In this document: positions 42,510 through 52,374 of the stretch, piece by piece
Numbering within the stretch: the stretch's first letter is position 1
Layout of the letters: every line of letters begins with the position of its first letter
Assembly (NCBI GenBank): GCA_035471925.1
Contig: DATIPO010000327.1
Span: forward strand, 7,542 to 71,541
Source: JANQFM01 sp035471925
GTDB lineage: Bacteria; Acidobacteriota; UBA6911; RPQK01; DATIPO01
Length of the DNA: 64,000 nt
Direction: 5' to 3'
Program-made: the position numbers and the translations under genes
The notes under the pieces: generated by a model
What the model was told of the DNA's origin: nothing
Database searches by the model: none
What the model saw: only the letters and a program-made list of their open reading frames with translations

Positions 42510-45500
42510 CGATCCATTCCTGTGAATGTGAAGACCAAGTGCTCATTCTTGCCCGGGAGGTGGGCCGACCAACTGAGGACCTGATGAGTGCCGGCTCCTA
42601 AAACGATCCAGCCGTCGTGATCGTCGCGCGAGAGGACCAACGGGGTGTGCACGGCACCCAGCTTGCGCAGGCACTCTTTGGCCGTCCATACCCGGGTTGC
42701 AGCCAAGTTGGGATCTTCCCGCACCTGGCTTGAAATCACTTCGGCCAGCTTCCAGCCTTCCTTGCCCAGCATCCTGGTCCATTGCTGGGGGGAACGCGCT
42801 ACCACGTTCTCGGCGTCGCAGGCCACCGGCCCCGGGCCGGCCAGCGCCATGGACAGTCCGTTGACGTGGGTAGCGGAAACCTGTTTCGAGCCTCCCAGCG
42901 GCTTGCCGTCGGGACGGCGGTGGATTCTGTCTGATCCACCCAGCAACGACTGGATGAGCGGGTTGCTGTCCGCTTTTCGTCTTGCGCGTTCCAGACGCGA
43001 CCCCAGCGCCGCCGAGCAATCGGGAATCTGCTCCTTAACCTTGCGTTCCAGATAAGGCCCCAGCAGAGGCGCGGCCCAACGGATCTGAGAGGTTCCCACG
43101 ACCCGCAGACGAAGTCCGCTCCACTTCTCCAAGACCACCCCGTCGTCGCCCCGCAGTTGCATGTCGTAGATGTAGACGGGACCTTCCTGGCTGCGTTCCC
43201 GGGCCTGCACGGTCAGGGGAAAGCGGGCGGGCTGGAGGCTGCTCTCAATCCGCTCGACTCCTACCGGCAGGACGGTCTTGTGAGGGATGCAGGCTTGGAT
43301 GGAGTGGATGGCGGCATCGCGGCAGCCGGCATCGGCCAACACCAGTTCCGAAGCCATCCAGTGTCCGAACCACTCGCCGGAGGGCGGTTCATCGATCTGA
43401 GCGATGCTGTCCCGGGCGTGCAGCCGCAGATAGCGCGACAGCCGCTGAAAGCGTCCCTGGTGAAAGAGCAGGTTGCCGTAGAGGTCGCCTTGCGGCTCCA
43501 GCTTGACCGGTTCGGAGTCGGGGGAGGCAGCTTGCGGGAGCGCCTCGATGGGAGCGGCGGACCGGGGACGGCAGAGAACCTTGAAGTGGTTGACTTTGAA
43601 CTGCGTCTCCTGACTCCTGAGGACCACCTCCACTTCCCCGGAACGTCTCCTGAGAGCAGCGATGCGGACGGCCTGCGAGCCGTCCTGAGGGATGCGGATG
43701 GGACGGTGGAAGTCGACCGCTTCGAACTGGAGGCCTGGTGCCTCGTCGAGCAGGACGGTGGCAGCTTGGGCCATCGCCTCCAGGCCCATCACGGCCGGAA
43801 AGAGCATCTCTCCGTCGAAGACGTGATCCTGGATGTAGGGATCGGTGTCGGCTGTAAGCTCGCAGTCGGCCACCAGCTCCACTCCGGGCACGAAGACCCG
43901 GACCTGGTCGAGGAAGCGCAGAAGGGGGATCTCGGTGGCTTTCCAGCTCAGAGTAGGGGTGTTCGCCAGGCGTCCCGCCACCACCAATGATGTCTGGGAA
44001 GGCGGGTTGGCGAGCAGCTCCTTGAAGGCGGCCACTCCCTGGTCGACCGAGATGGGCGTCACTCCTGAGCGGATCAGCGAGTCGATGCGGTTCAGTTGCT
44101 CTCCCATGCCCAGGCCTCCCCACACCGACCATTCCAGCGACTGGCAGAAGCAGCCGGGATGCCGCTCCTTGAACTGCTCCACCAGACCGGTCATGCGCTG
44201 GTTGGCCAAGGCGTAGTGGGCTTCTCCCGGCAGGCCCGTGCGGGCGATGACGGAGCCGAAGGCCACCAGGAGCTTGAGGCTGTCTTGGTCGATTGCGTCC
44301 AGCACATAGCTCAGTCCGTGAACTTTGGGTGCCAGGCTTTCCTCGAAGTCGCCGCGCCTCAGCGCCTGGATCAGGTTGGGGTGGTTGCAGCCGGCTCCGT
44401 GGAGGACGCCGGTGACCGGCCCCATTTCGGAGTGGCAGCGGGAGACGGCTTGCTTGACCTGGGCAGCTTGGCTCACATCGCAGCGGAAATAGCCGAAGTC
44501 GACGCCGCCGTCGCGGAAGCGCTCCAGATTGGCTTGCAGCGCGGTGTCTGTCTCGGGATCAGAACGTCCCAGCAGGGCCAGGCGGCATCCGCTCATTTCG
44601 GCCAGCGCCAGGGCGCACTCGGCGGTGATTCCTTTGCCGCCTCCGGTTACCAGGACCAGGTCCGGCGATCCCACGGGCAGCGCTCCGTCGCTGGGTGCCG
44701 TCGTGCTGGTGCACAGCACGGGGATGTTCCTGCTGCCGTCCTCTTGGTAGGCAACTTCGCGGAAGCCGCTACCCAAGGCCCGGATCTCCTGCGCCACCCG
44801 CTCGGCGGTTTCGCTGCCCGAAGCGCTGGAGCGGATGACCAGCGTGGGACGGGAGGTCTCCAGATGGAGGGTTCTGGCGAAGGACGCGCCGTTCTCGCTT
44901 TCTCCGACCAGGACGAAGGCGGCCCTGGGGTCCATGGGACGCAAGACTTCAGCCGCCCGCAGCAAGAGTTCGACCTGCGACTCATCGGGCTCATGCTCCA
45001 GATAGACCAGGACGCCTCCGGCGGCGCATCCCTGGCTGAGCCTTTGGCGGAGTTGCAGCGGGCCTGCCCCGTCGTGGCTGAAGATCATCCACTTGCCGCC
45101 GCGCGTTCCTGACTGCCGATCGGGTTCGGGGGTCAGCTCGGCGGGCTGCAGTTCGACGTGAAAGCTGCGCACCCAGGCGTCCACCCCCTCATAGAGATCG
45201 ACGTCCTCCGAGGAGCCGCCCTCCTGAGCCCGTTGGGCAAGCGAATCGGCCACCTCCTGGACGGTGGCGTCGGCGTACTCGGTGGGTGCCGAGGGAATCT
45301 CCACGCCCAGCCGGGCCGCCGCATCGGTCACGATCTGGCCCACGGCGATGGAGTTGAGATGCAGGTCGCTGAGAAGACGCCGGTCGGCCTGGACGGCCGA
45401 TTGGGGCAGCTCGGCCCGCCCAGCGATCATTTCGCGCACCAGATCCAAGGCCTGCTCGGCCGGGACTATCTCTCCGGGCGAAGCCGCCGCCGGCTGGGAT

Positions 45501-48277
45501 GCCGGCGCTTGCTGAGGAACGGTCTCCGGAACCGGTTGTGATCGAAGCGGACGGTTTCCATTGACCGCCTTCTCGCAGGGATTGACGAGAAAAGCCTTGG
45601 GACGCTTGAGATCGAAAGGACGGGTGAGGCGGTCCTGGAAAAGCCTGTGATGGAGGAAGGGAACCCCGCTGACGAACAACGCCGCCGCCGTCCGCAGCAA
45701 GCCGGAAAGGGACTTGCTGGCCACGTCCAGGCTGAAGACGGGCTGATCGAGTTGAGCCGCCGCCAAGCCTCCCAGAATCTTGCCGGGCCCTACTTCGATC
45801 CACAGATCGGCGTGGGCGGACGCTTTCTCGAGAGCTTGGCTGAAGCGGACGGGAGCCGTGACCTGCTGGTGCAGCAATGGGCGCAGGTCCTGGCGGGATG
45901 TAAGGCGATCGCCGCTGATGGTGGAGAAGACCGTCCTGCGCAGCGGATGGAGGGTCTCCTCCTCAAGCCGCTCCCGCAGGGGATCAGCCGCCGCCTCCAC
46001 CAGGGGCGAGTGAAAAGCGTGGGAGACGGGCAGCCGGCTGGCGGCGATGCGCTTGCGGCGGGCCCGTTCCATGATTTGCTCCAGGTCCTCGGCGGGCGCT
46101 GAGATGATGGTGCTGACGGGGGAGTTCCAAGCTGAGATGACCGCCGAAGTGCCCTCGATCAGGGCCTCGACCTGTTCCGTCTTGGCCCGGATGGCGGCCA
46201 TGCCTCCCGGGGGGGAATCCAACGAGGCCATCAGCTCGCCGCGGTAGCGGGCGATTTCGAGGACGCTGCGCCGGTTGAGGGCGCCGCCCCAGAAGAGGGC
46301 GGCCAGTTCTCCCAGGCTATGGCCTAGGGCCACTTCGGCCCTGACCCCCAGCCTTCTCAGGACCAGCAGTCCGGCCACCGAGGAAGTGATGATGGAGGGC
46401 TGGGCCCATCCCGTGTCGTCCCGCTCCCGGCTGGTGGCGTTGAGGTGGTCGTAAAGCGGCTGCAGGAAGCCGAAGCGCCTACTCCAGATGTCCCCTTGCG
46501 CCGGTGCCGGAGCGGCTTGACCGGGAAACAGCAAGCCGACCCGGGGAGGCTCCTGGCGGCGGCTCAAAAAGAAGTCGCCGCTTGCGGACAACTCCTCGGG
46601 CGGATCGTCCTGCTCAAGATGATCGGCCAGCTTTTTGAGGGCCTCGGCCAAAGCTGTGGGAGAGTCGGCCGTCACGGCGGCGCGCACCGGTCCACCCCCG
46701 AGCCGGCCGGCCAGCTCGGCGGCCAGGTCTCCCATTTCCGCCCTCGAGAGGCCTGGAGCCAAGCCGGCCAGATCGGAGACCTCGGCTCGCAGTTCGGCGA
46801 TGTCGTCGGCCTCAAGGAGAAACAGTTCGCAATCCTGAAAGCTGGGCGACCAGCGATGGGGACGCGGCAGCAGTGAGGCGGACTGCGCCGCTGGCCTTCC
46901 CTCCAGCGCCAGGTGGGTGTTGATGCCGCCGAAGCCCATGGCGCTGACACCGGCCCGCGGCGGACCGCCGTTGGGCCAAGCCTGTGCCTGGGGCAGGACG
47001 CGCAGCGCGGCGTCCTCGCCGGTCAGCAGGGGATGCGGTTCAGAGCAGCCCACATGAGGGGGAAGAAGGTTGTTGTAGAGCGCCATGGCTGTCTTGATCA
47101 GCCCCGCTACGCCGGCGGCGGCCTTGGTGTGGCCGATGTTGGACTTGATGGAGGAGATCACGGCCGGCTCTCGGACCTGGCTCGCCCTGCGGGCCTGGGT
47201 CAGCGATTCCAGTTCGGTGGCGTCTCCCACGGCGGTGCCCGTGCCGTGGCCCTCGAAGTAGTGGACCGAGCCGATGGAGAACCCGGCGCAGCGATAGGCC
47301 CGTTCCAAGGCCAGCATCTGGCCCTCGACGCTGGGACGCGTGATGGATCCGCTGCCGTCCGAAGAGACGCCCCAACCGGCGATGGAGGCGTAGATGCGTC
47401 GTCCTTGCTCAAGTGCGTCCTGATGACGCATCAGGGCTACCATTCCGCATCCTTCTCCCGGCAGGAATCCCGTGGGACGCGAGTCGTAGACCCGCATCTC
47501 GCCGGAGGCCAGAGCGCCGACCCGGGCGAAGCCTACCAGCTCGAAGGGATCGAGGCTCAGATCGACGCCCCCGGCCAAAGCAAAGTCGAGTTGGCCCGAG
47601 TCCAGGGCCGTGCAGGCCTGGACCAGGGCCAGCAGGGAGGAGGCGCAGGCGCCGTCGACGGTGTATCCGCCTCCTTTGAAATCGAAGTGATTGCAGATGC
47701 GTCCCGCCACCGTGTTGGAAAGGCCTCCTGCCAAGGTCTCTTCGCTCATGTCGGCGAAGGGCGCCTTGAAGCGCTGCTCGAGCCGTTGCAGGAAGCCGTT
47801 CCTGCGCTCTTCCTCCCAACCCGCCTCGGCCAGTTCCTCGTCCACGGTCCGGCTCAGGTAGGGCCAGCGCAGGCGCATCATGTTGGCGCGCGAGGACTCG
47901 CCGGTGAGGGAGTTGCCCATCAGGACGCCGGTGGTTTGGCGCGGCAGTCCGTCGGCATCGTCGTATCCCGCATCGCGCAGCGCCCGCGATGCCATGTCCA
48001 GCGCCAGCCAGTGCACCCAATCGGCAGAGCGATAGGCGTCCTTGGTGATGGAAAAGCCCACCCGGTCGAATTCATAGTCCTCGATCAGGGCGGCTTGGCG
48101 CAGGTAAGTGCGGTCCAGATCTGAGCGTTGGGTGGAATGATAGTCGCGCGGCAAGCGGCACTCGGGTATGGCGCGGAAGGCCTTTCTGCCGGCCAGCACG
48201 TTCTCCCACAGCTCCTGGGGCGCGCGGGCGTCCGGATAGCGGCAGGAGATTCCGACGATGGCGATGGGATGTGACAT
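42506..48277 (-). CDS. pksE: Enediyne polyketide synthase (PKSE)
   Basis: Iterative type I synthase of 1923 residues, the size of known enediyne PKSs. Domains in order: ketosynthase (1-460) with C211 in DGACASS, H344 in HGTGT and H383 in NIGHTKAAAG; an AT-like domain (about 580-890) with S654 in GHSLGE; the enediyne ACP (about 940-1015) with carrier S976 in DLHLNSI; ketoreductase (about 1200-1440) with TGGGKGI at 1211-1217 and Y1355/N1359; dehydratase (about 1470-1720) with H1485 in HVFDGEMLFP; and a C-terminal phosphopantetheinyl transferase (about 1740-1923) with the VACDAENV and WTAKECLRK motifs. All catalytic residues I can place are present. It overlaps unbU by 1 nt (TAATG) and the thioesterase gene by 4 nt. 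Confidence 0.95.
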   Translation of the reverse strand: MSHPIAIVGISCRYPDARAPQELWENVLAGRKAFRAIPECRLPRDYHSTQRSDLDRTYLRQAALIEDYEFDRVGFSITKDAYRSADWVHWLALDMASRALRDAGYDDADGLPRQTTGVLMGNSLTGESSRANMMRLRWPYLSRTVDEELAEAGWEEERRNGFLQRLEQRFKAPFADMSEETLAGGLSNTVAGRICNHFDFKGGGYTVDGACASSLLALVQACTALDSGQLDFALAGGVDLSLDPFELVGFARVGALASGEMRVYDSRPTGFLPGEGCGMVALMRHQDALEQGRRIYASIAGWGVSSDGSGSITRPSVEGQMLALERAYRCAGFSIGSVHYFEGHGTGTAVGDATELESLTQARRASQVREPAVISSIKSNIGHTKAAAGVAGLIKTAMALYNNLLPPHVGCSEPHPLLTGEDAALRVLPQAQAWPNGGPPRAGVSAMGFGGINTHLALEGRPAAQSASLLPRPHRWSPSFQDCELFLLEADDIAELRAEVSDLAGLAPGLSRAEMGDLAAELAGRLGGGPVRAAVTADSPTALAEALKKLADHLEQDDPPEELSASGDFFLSRRQEPPRVGLLFPGQAAPAPAQGDIWSRRFGFLQPLYDHLNATSRERDDTGWAQPSIITSSVAGLLVLRRLGVRAEVALGHSLGELAALFWGGALNRRSVLEIARYRGELMASLDSPPGGMAAIRAKTEQVEALIEGTSAVISAWNSPVSTIISAPAEDLEQIMERARRKRIAASRLPVSHAFHSPLVEAAADPLRERLEEETLHPLRRTVFSTISGDRLTSRQDLRPLLHQQVTAPVRFSQALEKASAHADLWIEVGPGKILGGLAAAQLDQPVFSLDVASKSLSGLLRTAAALFVSGVPFLHHRLFQDRLTRPFDLKRPKAFLVNPCEKAVNGNRPLRSQPVPETVPQQAPASQPAAASPGEIVPAEQALDLVREMIAGRAELPQSAVQADRRLLSDLHLNSIAVGQIVTDAAARLGVEIPSAPTEYADATVQEVADSLAQRAQEGGSSEDVDLYEGVDAWVRSFHVELQPAELTPEPDRQSGTRGGKWMIFSHDGAGPLQLRQRLSQGCAAGGVLVYLEHEPDESQVELLLRAAEVLRPMDPRAAFVLVGESENGASFARTLHLETSRPTLVIRSSASGSETAERVAQEIRALGSGFREVAYQEDGSRNIPVLCTSTTAPSDGALPVGSPDLVLVTGGGKGITAECALALAEMSGCRLALLGRSDPETDTALQANLERFRDGGVDFGYFRCDVSQAAQVKQAVSRCHSEMGPVTGVLHGAGCNHPNLIQALRRGDFEESLAPKVHGLSYVLDAIDQDSLKLLVAFGSVIARTGLPGEAHYALANQRMTGLVEQFKERHPGCFCQSLEWSVWGGLGMGEQLNRIDSLIRSGVTPISVDQGVAAFKELLANPPSQTSLVVAGRLANTPTLSWKATEIPLLRFLDQVRVFVPGVELVADCELTADTDPYIQDHVFDGEMLFPAVMGLEAMAQAATVLLDEAPGLQFEAVDFHRPIRIPQDGSQAVRIAALRRRSGEVEVVLRSQETQFKVNHFKVLCRPRSAAPIEALPQAASPDSEPVKLEPQGDLYGNLLFHQGRFQRLSRYLRLHARDSIAQIDEPPSGEWFGHWMASELVLADAGCRDAAIHSIQACIPHKTVLPVGVERIESSLQPARFPLTVQARERSQEGPVYIYDMQLRGDDGVVLEKWSGLRLRVVGTSQIRWAAPLLGPYLERKVKEQIPDCSAALGSRLERARRKADSNPLIQSLLGGSDRIHRRPDGKPLGGSKQVSATHVNGLSMALAGPGPVACDAENVVARSPQQWTRMLGKEGWKLAEVISSQVREDPNLAATRVWTAKECLRKLGAVHTPLVLSRDDHDGWIVLGAGTHQVLSWSAHLPGKNEHLVFTFTGMDR

Positions 48278-49188
48278 TAGCCGGCCTTCTTCAGCAGTGT
48301 GGATGGACTCAGGATCATCTGGCGCGCCGTCAGGGAGACGGACACATAAGTTGTCAGTCCGCGGACGGCGCAGACAAAGGTCAGGGCGAAGAACAACCCG
48401 AAGACGATGTGCAGCGTCATCAGGCTCGCGTAGACCCCCGCGACTGAAGCCCCGAAGACGATTTGGCCTCTCAGGGTGAAAGGCGTGGTAGCCGGGTCAG
48501 AGAGCATGTAGAAGGTGAAGAGCAGGAACGCCACGCCCGTCATGGGCAGCAGCGCCGCCTCCAGCGGAGTTTCGTTGAAATGGCTGCGCAGCATGGCCTG
48601 CAGGACGAATGCGCCCAGCCAACTGAGGATGAGCGGCATCTTGCCGGTGAGCTGATGATTCAGCAACGTCCCTGAGATGATGATGATTACGGGAAGCACC
48701 CAGTCGGCCCAGCCGTACAGGTGCTCAGTGAAGTGGTAGGGGGGAGCGATGCCGATCCAGGGGAAGAGCAGCAAGGTCAGGGTGATGCCGGTGTTGGAGG
48801 GGTTGAAGAAGTGCCGTGGCCGTCCCCCCGCCATCACCCGAAAGACCCGCTTCGAGCCCAGAGCCACCGCGGTGGCGAAGGCGATGGGCCACAACCGGTC
48901 GTTAGCGTAGAGCAGCATGGCCACCGCCAAGCCCGTGATGTGCGCGGGAAGCAGGTAGTCGACCAGCCCCACCAGTCCGCCTTGGAAAGGGGATTGTGAG
49001 TCCTGGGTGCGGGACTCGATCCAGCCCAGCAGCAGTTCGATGCTGTAAGCCGTGGCCAGAGCCACCAGCGGCTGGGCCCAGGACTGCTCGAACCCCAGCA
49101 CGAAGTGGCCCAGCAGATTGAGAATCGTGATGGAAACGGCGAAGCGCCGCAGGGCGGTCAGGCGGATGTTGATCGGTTTGGCGGTCAT
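48277..49188 (-). CDS. unbU: Enediyne cassette membrane protein UnbU
   Basis: Integral membrane protein of 303 residues with about seven hydrophobic segments. LRRFAVSITILNLLGHFVLGFEQS, PAHITGLAVAMLLYANDRLWP and the FNPSNTGITLTLLLFPWIGIAPPYHF region are hallmarks of UnbU (SgcE3-type) proteins in enediyne cassettes. The NPSNTG and SDPATTP stretches recall subunit D of Rnf/Nqr electron-transport complexes, so a flavin- or electron-transfer role in warhead formation has been a natural guess; this remains inference. It starts 12 nt after unbV, with GAGGA overlapping the unbV stop region, and its own stop overlaps the pksE start. Confidence 0.9.
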   Translation of the reverse strand: MTAKPINIRLTALRRFAVSITILNLLGHFVLGFEQSWAQPLVALATAYSIELLLGWIESRTQDSQSPFQGGLVGLVDYLLPAHITGLAVAMLLYANDRLWPIAFATAVALGSKRVFRVMAGGRPRHFFNPSNTGITLTLLLFPWIGIAPPYHFTEHLYGWADWVLPVIIIISGTLLNHQLTGKMPLILSWLGAFVLQAMLRSHFNETPLEAALLPMTGVAFLLFTFYMLSDPATTPFTLRGQIVFGASVAGVYASLMTLHIVFGLFFALTFVCAVRGLTTYVSVSLTARQMILSPSTLLKKAG

Positions 49189-49200
49189 GATCGTCCTCTT

Positions 49201-51150
49201 TCACGGAGTCGGCGGTGTCACCAGGCCCTCTTCACCGAGGATTACGGTGTACCAGCCGGGCTGGACGAAGAGCCGTTGCTGTTGAATTTCACCCTTGGAA
49301 TTGCGCCAGCTCAGGTCGACCTCCACTTCCGCTTGCGGGGAGTACTTCCCCAGTCCGAAGTGGATCTGCGGACTGCGCACTCCTGAATGGCCGTTGCCGC
49401 CGTCGACTTGGGCGCTCTGCCAAAGCTCTCCATCGCGGTAGATGCGGGCCACGGCGCCCAGGGCCGCCCAGCCTTCGCCCGGGCGGGGATGCCCCGCACG
49501 CAGCGAGGTGTAGGGCGCACTCTTGGAGGCCGCGGGCTTGAGCAGATGGAGTCCCAGAAACCGGCCGCCCGAGGGAGAGTCGTTACGGTAAAAGTACGAC
49601 GCCTCCCACTGGTTGGCCACCGCGAAGTCGAGATCGCCGTCTCCGTCCACGTCGGCTACGGCGATGCCCCGGGTGATCTGGGGACGGTCGAGTCCCAGTT
49701 GGGCCGAGATGTCGTAGAAGCGTCCGTCAGCGGCCCGGCAGAAGAAGGGGTTGTGGGCGTTTCCGCTGAGTCCGTCGGAGCCCCTCATGCGTGGCCAGGA
49801 GGCGGGGAAGCGAAGCAGTTCGTCGCTCCCCATGGCCAACTCGTGCAGTTCGGGCCAACGGTCGATCTGGCCCTTGATGAAGCCAGTGGCCTGGACGGCT
49901 TCCAGCACCCCGTCGTTGTCGAAATCAGCCAGCCGCGAATCCCAGCCCCAATCGCTACGCGACAGTCCCAAAGCCTCGCTTCCGTCATGGTAAGGGGCCG
50001 AACCCTGCAGGAACCTGTCGGTTTCGCCGCTGCTTATGAAGAGGAAGTGGCTTTCCTGCAGGGCGTATTCGGCGGCGATGTTGCTGACATAGATATCGGG
50101 CCAGCCGTCCTGGTTGACGTCGGCGAAGTCGACCCCCATGCCCTTGAAGGAATCGTGTCCCAGCACCTTCGACTTGGGTGTCGTTAGGCCCTTCCTGCCG
50201 CTGACTGCCTGAAAACGCGGTTTCCCGGGTTGGGAGCGGTTGTGGAGCAGATAATCAGGACCGAAGTCGTTGGCGAAATAGAGTTCGGGAAGGTGATCCC
50301 CGTCCAAATCGCCCGCGCCTACGGCCAGAGTCCAGGCTGTGGCCGATTCCTGGAAGGCTTCGGGTGCCTCCTCGAAGCGTACGCCCGGCGGGTCGGATTG
50401 GGTGATTCCGCGCCACAGGAAGAGGCGGTTGCGTCCCCCGTTGCCGGCGCTCGACATGGAGTGCTGCATGCTCTCGGCACCCGAGGCTTCAGGGTCGAGG
50501 ATGCGGCTGCCGTCGGCGAAGTAGTTGGCGAGGATCAAGTCGTTGTGCCCGTCGCCGTCCACGTCGGCCATGGTGGCGGCGTTGGAATACCAGCGCTGAG
50601 GAGCGTCCACAATCTCGCTGGGCTGGAAGCGGTGTGAGGACAGCGTCCCCCGGGGGGTCCTCAGGAAGGCCACCGGCGCCCGCCCCCAGTAGTAGACGAT
50701 CAGATCCGTCCAGCCGTCCTCATTGAGGTCGCCGGGCAAGCAACCCATGGGCGCCATGGTGGAGTTGAAGGGAAGGGGCTCGGGGCTCAGATAAAAGGGT
50801 CCGAAGCGCTCCCCTGTCCAAGGGGCCGGGGCGATGACGACCCGGTCGTTGCGGACGTCCACTTGGCAGAGGTCGTTGGGGAGGCCGTCTCCGTCGAGGT
50901 CGCTGAAGGCCAGTGCCGCTCCTACCGAGGAGATCCAGCCTGAGATGTGGTGCAGGCTGGGATGCACCGCCCGGATGGTGCGCGGTCCTGGGGGTTGAGG
51001 CTCGGGCAGGAGCGCGGTGGCGAAGTCAAAGCGCGCCGCCAGTTGGGCCCGCTCCTCCGGGGAGATCTGAGGGAGCCGGCTGAGTCCGAATAGACAGCAG
51101 CAAATCGCGATCGCCAGCCATCCTGTAATCTGCCGTTGGAATAATTGCAC
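49201..51150 (-). CDS. unbV: Enediyne cassette protein UnbV (ASPIC/FG-GAP family)
   Basis: Protein of 649 residues, the usual UnbV length. An N-terminal hydrophobic segment (about 10-25) acts as a signal or anchor, so the protein is probably outside the cytoplasmic membrane. The body contains repeated FG-GAP motifs with DxDxDG loops (DLDGDGLPND, DVDGDGHND, DVNQDGWPD, DVDGDGDLD). The C-terminal 100 residues are the ASPIC/UnbV domain. Its exact role in enediyne biosynthesis is unknown, but it is part of the conserved warhead cassette. The start is GTG at 51150 with AAGGAG 9 nt upstream. It lies 15 nt after unbL. Confidence 0.9.
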   Translation of the reverse strand: MQLFQRQITGWLAIAICCCLFGLSRLPQISPEERAQLAARFDFATALLPEPQPPGPRTIRAVHPSLHHISGWISSVGAALAFSDLDGDGLPNDLCQVDVRNDRVVIAPAPWTGERFGPFYLSPEPLPFNSTMAPMGCLPGDLNEDGWTDLIVYYWGRAPVAFLRTPRGTLSSHRFQPSEIVDAPQRWYSNAATMADVDGDGHNDLILANYFADGSRILDPEASGAESMQHSMSSAGNGGRNRLFLWRGITQSDPPGVRFEEAPEAFQESATAWTLAVGAGDLDGDHLPELYFANDFGPDYLLHNRSQPGKPRFQAVSGRKGLTTPKSKVLGHDSFKGMGVDFADVNQDGWPDIYVSNIAAEYALQESHFLFISSGETDRFLQGSAPYHDGSEALGLSRSDWGWDSRLADFDNDGVLEAVQATGFIKGQIDRWPELHELAMGSDELLRFPASWPRMRGSDGLSGNAHNPFFCRAADGRFYDISAQLGLDRPQITRGIAVADVDGDGDLDFAVANQWEASYFYRNDSPSGGRFLGLHLLKPAASKSAPYTSLRAGHPRPGEGWAALGAVARIYRDGELWQSAQVDGGNGHSGVRSPQIHFGLGKYSPQAEVEVDLSWRNSKGEIQQQRLFVQPGWYTVILGEEGLVTPPTP

Positions 51151-51165
51151 CTTGACCTTCTCCTT

Positions 51166-52164
51166 TCAGCATCCGGCCGAGTCGGCCAATGCTTCGCGGA
51201 GGCCTCGCCTCCAGGCTTCGTAGAGGGTTTCAGAACCCTTGGGAGAGGGGTGTTGGGCCACTTGCTCGCAAAGCTGAGACAATTCCTCGGGTGACTTGCC
51301 GCAGATGAACCGACTGGCCGATTCGGTATGGGGAGCCGGATTCCCGGCCCGCTCGCGGGCGGCGGCGGCGAAGGCCACTCCCTGACGGAAGTCCAGGCCG
51401 GCTCCCGTTGCCTCCGCACCCCTGATCAAGGCCCGCATGTGCCCGGCGTCAGGAGCGCCCGCGTAGGCGCAGGCCAGTCCTACACCGCTCCACAGGTCGG
51501 GACGGCGCGAGGAGTCGAAGCGGCTGATGGTCTCGGCGATGCGCCGTGGGTCGGCCACTTTGACGAACCAGAGGCTTCGTCCCAATCCTTGGTCGACGAC
51601 CCGCAGGGCCGAGGACGAAAGTCCTCGGGGCCGCTTGCGGCGTTCGACATAGCTGCTCGTGCGGAAAAAACCCTGATGGAAGCCGAAGCCGTCCAGCGCC
51701 AACCAGCCCAGCAGGGCATGCGACGAGACGGCCTGCTTCTCCACCTTCCAGGGAAAGCGCGCCAGGGCCCAGCCAAATCCGACATGGATCATGTAGATGT
51801 GGCGTTTGGCCTGAGATCGGGAGAATCGGACAAGGCGGTCGCGCCTGGAGAAGCTGAGTTTGTCGAGCAGAGCCAGCGCCATGGCCGCGCCCTCGAAGGC
51901 GAAGCCGCGCCACGCGTTTTCAATCCGGTTGAGGCGGACGGTCAGTTCTTGGGGTTGAACGTCCCGCAGGGCCAGCCGGTAACCTTGCATGAAGGTGGCT
52001 GCCGCCCGGTCGAGGCGGTCCCGAGCCGCCTGCTCGCCCCCGCGAAAGCCGCGCGACGCAAGGTCAGACGCCGGCGGACGGCTGAGGATGGTCGTCCTCA
52101 GCCGCTGCGCGGACAGAAATCCGCTCCCCGAAAAGCCTGTCTGCCTCAATGCCTGGATTTGCAT
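51166..52164 (-). CDS. unbL: Enediyne cassette protein UnbL (DUF1702)
   Basis: Protein of 332 residues of the DUF1702 family, first gene of the cassette in transcription order. Conserved blocks are the RGF near residue 40, AWRGFAFEGAAMALALLD (about 88-105), KRHIYMIHVGFGWALAR, WLALDGFGFHQGFFRT, VVDQGLGRSLWFV, and the C-terminal GVAFAAAARERAGNPAPHTESA. Enediyne UnbL proteins share all of these. No catalytic function is established for the family. The ATG at 52164 lacks a strong ribosome site. The 210 nt upstream hold no promoter I would defend, so transcription might also read through from the methyltransferase gene. Confidence 0.9.
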   Translation of the reverse strand: MQIQALRQTGFSGSGFLSAQRLRTTILSRPPASDLASRGFRGGEQAARDRLDRAAATFMQGYRLALRDVQPQELTVRLNRIENAWRGFAFEGAAMALALLDKLSFSRRDRLVRFSRSQAKRHIYMIHVGFGWALARFPWKVEKQAVSSHALLGWLALDGFGFHQGFFRTSSYVERRKRPRGLSSSALRVVDQGLGRSLWFVKVADPRRIAETISRFDSSRRPDLWSGVGLACAYAGAPDAGHMRALIRGAEATGAGLDFRQGVAFAAAARERAGNPAPHTESASRFICGKSPEELSQLCEQVAQHPSPKGSETLYEAWRRGLREALADSAGC

Positions 52165-52374
52165 ACCCAGCTAGTTTGCCGAATAGCCGTTGGGTAAAAC
52201 AATAGACCAGGAGACTCAAAAAGGGACCATAGGGGACTTCGGTCAAGGATCTTCTGGACGCAAATTACCTTTATGCGGCAGCAACTTAGGAATTGTTTCC
52301 GGGATGCCGTATCGACATTGCGACGCCATTTCGGCAGGCGAGGGGCGATTTGACATTCTTGCTTTTAATCGGCG
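52165..52374. other. Gap between the methyltransferase gene and the enediyne cassette
   Basis: This 210-nt, comparatively AT-rich non-coding stretch is the largest break in the minus-strand run between 53 and 42 kb. It is the most likely site of a cassette promoter, but I find no well-spaced -35/-10 pair, terminator or perfect operator in it. Confidence 0.4.

Noticed and set aside
46913..48124. 403-residue plus-strand frame opposite the pksE ketosynthase
   Set aside because: It is a GC-rich antisense shadow of a fully conserved ketosynthase domain, with no ribosome site or family features.
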